Shown piece by piece: positions 62,086-64,000 of a DNA stretch of 64,000 bases. Where the stretch lies: assembly GCF_003119115.1 (NCBI RefSeq), contig NZ_CP022367.1:770001-834000 (forward strand), given 5' to 3'. The DNA comes from Azospirillum sp. TSH58 (GTDB taxonomy: Bacteria > Pseudomonadota > Alphaproteobacteria > Azospirillales > Azospirillaceae). Every line of letters begins with the position of its first letter. The stretch's first letter is position 1. The notes beneath the pieces are model-generated. The model was given only the letters and a program-made list of their open reading frames with translations, made no database searches and had not been told where the DNA came from. The translations under genes and the position numbers were made by a program.

Positions 62086-63027
62086 TCAGGACGCCGCCGC
62101 TTCCTCGTCCAGCAGCAGGGTGCCGGGCCAGTCGCCGCCGCCGACCAGATCGCGCACCACCCGCAGGAAGGTCTCGCGCACCGCCGCCGCGGCCTCGGTC
62201 ACCGGGGCGCCGCGGGGGCGGCAGAGATGGACCGAGCGGCGCAGGGACGGCGAGACGATCAGCCGGGCGGAGACCTGGCCCGCCCGCCATTCCTCCATCA
62301 CCGCCGAGATCGGCAGCACCGAATAGCCCACCCCCTTGGCGACCAGCGTCTTGATCTGGGGGAGCCCGTTGATCTCCACCGCCACGGTGACGATCGTGCA
62401 GGTCTCGCGCGCCACCCGTTCGATGCGGTCGCGCAGATTGTGCGGGCGGCTCGGCAGGATCAGGTCCTTGCCGGCCAGCTCGTCGAAGGCGATGTCGCCG
62501 CCCTCGCCGCCCGGCGGCCCGATCAGGTAGAGATCCTCGCGCACCAGCGATTCGGCCAGCAGGGTGCGCGACCGCGTCACGTCGTAGATGCAGCCGAAAT
62601 CCAGCCGGTCGTCGTTCAGCCATTCCAGGATCGTCCCGCTGAAGGATTCGACCACCCGCAGCGACACCTGCGGCAGCTCGGCGCGGACCGCCTGCACCAG
62701 GGGAACCGCCGCCACCAGCGCCACCGACGAAGTGAAGCCGACGGTCACCAGCCCGCTCGGCGTGCCCGAGCAGTTCCGCACCTGCTCCGTCGCCTGGGCG
62801 ACGTGGCGCAGGATGATCTCGGCGTGCTCGTACAGCCGGGTGCCGGCGGCGGTCGGCTTGACGCCATGCACGCCGCGGGTCAGCAGCTTGACCCCGAGGC
62901 CCGCTTCCAGGTTGCGGATGTTGTGGCTCAGGGCCGGCTGGGCGACGTTCAGCTTCTGAGCCGCGGCCGTGAAGGAGCCTTCATCGACGATGCCGATGAA
63001 ATACCGCAACTGACGCAGATCCAACAC
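62086..63027 (-). CDS. LysR-family transcriptional regulator
   Basis: 313 residues. The N-terminal winged helix-turn-helix (LRQLRYFIGIVDEGSFTAAAQKLNVAQPALSHNIRNLE) is canonical. The C-terminal effector domain has the periplasmic-binding-like fold (GLVTVGFTSSVALVAAVPLVQAV). It lies directly upstream of the CoA operon in the same direction, with 126 bp and a LysR box between, and is divergent from paoA. It probably activates the CoA operon in response to a pathway acid or CoA ester. Control of paoA is also possible. Confidence 0.92.
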   Translation of the reverse strand: MLDLRQLRYFIGIVDEGSFTAAAQKLNVAQPALSHNIRNLEAGLGVKLLTRGVHGVKPTAAGTRLYEHAEIILRHVAQATEQVRNCSGTPSGLVTVGFTSSVALVAAVPLVQAVRAELPQVSLRVVESFSGTILEWLNDDRLDFGCIYDVTRSRTLLAESLVREDLYLIGPPGGEGGDIAFDELAGKDLILPSRPHNLRDRIERVARETCTIVTVAVEINGLPQIKTLVAKGVGYSVLPISAVMEEWRAGQVSARLIVSPSLRRSVHLCRPRGAPVTEAAAAVRETFLRVVRDLVGGGDWPGTLLLDEEAAAS

Positions 63028-63402
63028 GCACCTTCCTTTGCCGGCCCTTTGACCGCGGAGGCGACGAGCCTTCCGCGCCGGCCAATCATGTCGGGGCGCC
63101 GCAAACGGATCAAGGCAAGTGGCGGATCAAGGCAAGTGGCGGATCAAGGCAAGTGGCGGATCAAGGCAAGTGGATGAGGGCGGGCGGTTCGGAGAAGCAC
63201 CGGACAAACCCCGTTCAACCGTCCGCAGGGACGCTCCGTTCCATTGATCCGCTTCATAAGCCTTATCGGAGACCGGCGGGTAATCGCCGGACCGGCGCGG
63301 CCTAGCTTTTCCCCATCCGCACAAGCGGATGAGCCGTCCGCACGCCCGCACCCCGTCCTGCGGGGCCGGGATCACAGCCAGGAAGGGAAGAGGAACTCAC
63401 CG
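63028..63402. promoter_or_regulatory. Divergent region between lysR and paoA
   Basis: 375 bp with no supported gene. It holds a 4 x 17-bp tandem repeat (63106-63173) and a perfect palindrome ATAAG-C-CTTAT at 63256-63266, a candidate operator about 140 bp before paoA. No promoter hexamers could be assigned with confidence. Confidence 0.5.
63106..63173. repeat. Four perfect 17-bp tandem repeats
   Basis: CGGATCAAGGCAAGTGG is repeated four times without a mismatch, at 63106, 63123, 63140 and 63157. It lies about 80 bp upstream of the lysR start. Confidence 0.95.
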
Positions 63403-64000
63403 ATGCACTATTCCGGCGACCTCGACATGACGCGGCGCGGCCTCCTGCTTGGGACCGCTGCCACCGCCGCGCTGACGGCGGCGCCGTTCCGGGCGCCGGC
63501 GCGGGCGGCCACCGTTGGAGAGACCGCCATGCCACCCCCCGCGACCGGAGCCGACGCGCCCGCACTGACACCCGTTCTGTCCAAGGTCACCGTCACCGTG
63601 AACGGACAGCGCCACGATCTCGAACTCGACACGCGGACGACCCTGCTCGACGCGCTGCGCGAGCATCTCCACCTCACCGGCACCAAGAAGGGCTGCGACC
63701 ACGGCCAGTGCGGCGCCTGCACGGTCATCGTGGACGGGCAGCGGATCAATTCCTGCCTGTCGCTCGCCGTGATGCACGAGGGCGGCAGCGTCACCACCAT
63801 CGAAGGGCTGGGCCTGCCCGGCAAGCTGCACCCCATGCAGGCGGCCTTCGTGGAGCATGACGGCTACCAGTGCGGCTACTGCACGCCGGGCCAGATCTGT
63901 TCGGCGGTGGCGATGCTGGACGAGATCAAGGCGGGTGTGCCCAGCCACGTCACCGCCGACCTCAACGCCGCGCCCCAAGCGACCGTGGATGAGTATCGGG
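63403..64000 (+). CDS. paoA: Periplasmic aldehyde oxidoreductase 2Fe-2S subunit PaoA, 3'-truncated
   Basis: Iron-sulfur subunit of a xanthine-oxidase-family molybdoenzyme that oxidises aldehydes; 199 codons are present before the window ends. A Tat signal (TRRGLLLGTAATAALTAAP) shows periplasmic export. The first 2Fe-2S motif is GCDHGQCGACTV with a later Cys (NSCLSLAVMHEGG); the second begins at QCGYCTPGQIC. The sequence parallels E. coli PaoA (YagT) through LHPMQAAF and IPSHVT-like segments. AAGAGGAA precedes the ATG. FAD and molybdenum subunits (paoB, paoC) are expected beyond the window. MoaB, encoded at 21.9 kb, would help make its partner's cofactor. Confidence 0.92.
   Translation, partial: MHYSGDLDMTRRGLLLGTAATAALTAAPFRAPARAATVGETAMPPPATGADAPALTPVLSKVTVTVNGQRHDLELDTRTTLLDALREHLHLTGTKKGCDHGQCGACTVIVDGQRINSCLSLAVMHEGGSVTTIEGLGLPGKLHPMQAAFVEHDGYQCGYCTPGQICSAVAMLDEIKAGVPSHVTADLNAAPQATVDEYR

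Noticed and set aside
1-64000. tRNA, rRNA, insertion sequences, phage genes or attachment sites
   Set aside because: None could be recognised by reading. A short tRNA or degenerate element could be missed without a computed scan.

Overview
The window is GC-rich DNA (roughly 70% by eye) with densely packed genes. It reads like a chromosome or chromid segment of a Rhodospirillales alphaproteobacterium, most likely Azospirillum or a close relative. This rests on gene content: an alphaproteobacterial SUV3-type helicase, ETF-ubiquinone oxidoreductase, an FNR-type regulator, and clusters of TPR-fused glycosyltransferases. No rRNA or marker gene is present to prove genus. I saw no rRNA, tRNA, CRISPR array, insertion sequence, prophage or replication origin.

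0-26.5 kb, mostly housekeeping. A 5'-truncated CPA2 (KefB-type) antiporter opens the window, followed by a GT-C-like membrane protein. Next is a complete sulfate ABC importer operon (sbp-cysT-cysW-cysA, minus strand). Then come a DUF1612-like protein, a four-cysteine Rrf2 regulator, a glyoxalase-II-like hydrolase, an OsmC protein, several small proteins, and an FNR-type regulator with an FNR-like box upstream. These are followed by the SUV3-like helicase, ETF-QO, a family-4-like uracil-DNA glycosylase that lacks two of the expected Fe-S cysteines, an Slt-type lytic transglycosylase, moaB, an APH-fold phosphotransferase, a secreted TPR protein and a PA0069-type radical SAM protein.

26.6-57.7 kb, the outstanding region. 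Ten glycosyltransferase genes, nine of them with TPR repeats, lie beside one 10.1-kb gene for a giant RTX/Ig-repeat surface protein (about 3363 residues). The enzymes include two SPINDLY/OGT-type (GT41) proteins, GT9-like proteins, GT4 proteins, two proteins with a fucosyltransferase-like HxRRGD domain, and two unusual fusions (GT4-GT17-TPR-GT9-like and GT2-TPR-fucosyltransferase-like). My inference is a dedicated system that glycosylates the adhesin or another surface protein in the cytoplasm before type I export. No type I exporter genes lie in the window.

57.7-64 kb, catabolism. A perfect 16-bp hairpin closes the adhesin gene. A minus-strand operon (CaiB/BaiF CoA-transferase, MaoC-type hydratase, CitE-type lyase, acyl-CoA dehydrogenase) follows, with a LysR regulator upstream and a LysR-type box between. 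The set resembles itaconate (C5-dicarboxylate) degradation clusters. Divergent from the LysR gene, the window ends inside paoA, the Tat-exported 2Fe-2S subunit of a periplasmic aldehyde oxidoreductase.

Short tandem duplications (10-29 bp) recur through the window, often at gene ends. One has frameshifted the C-terminus of the CoA-transferase.
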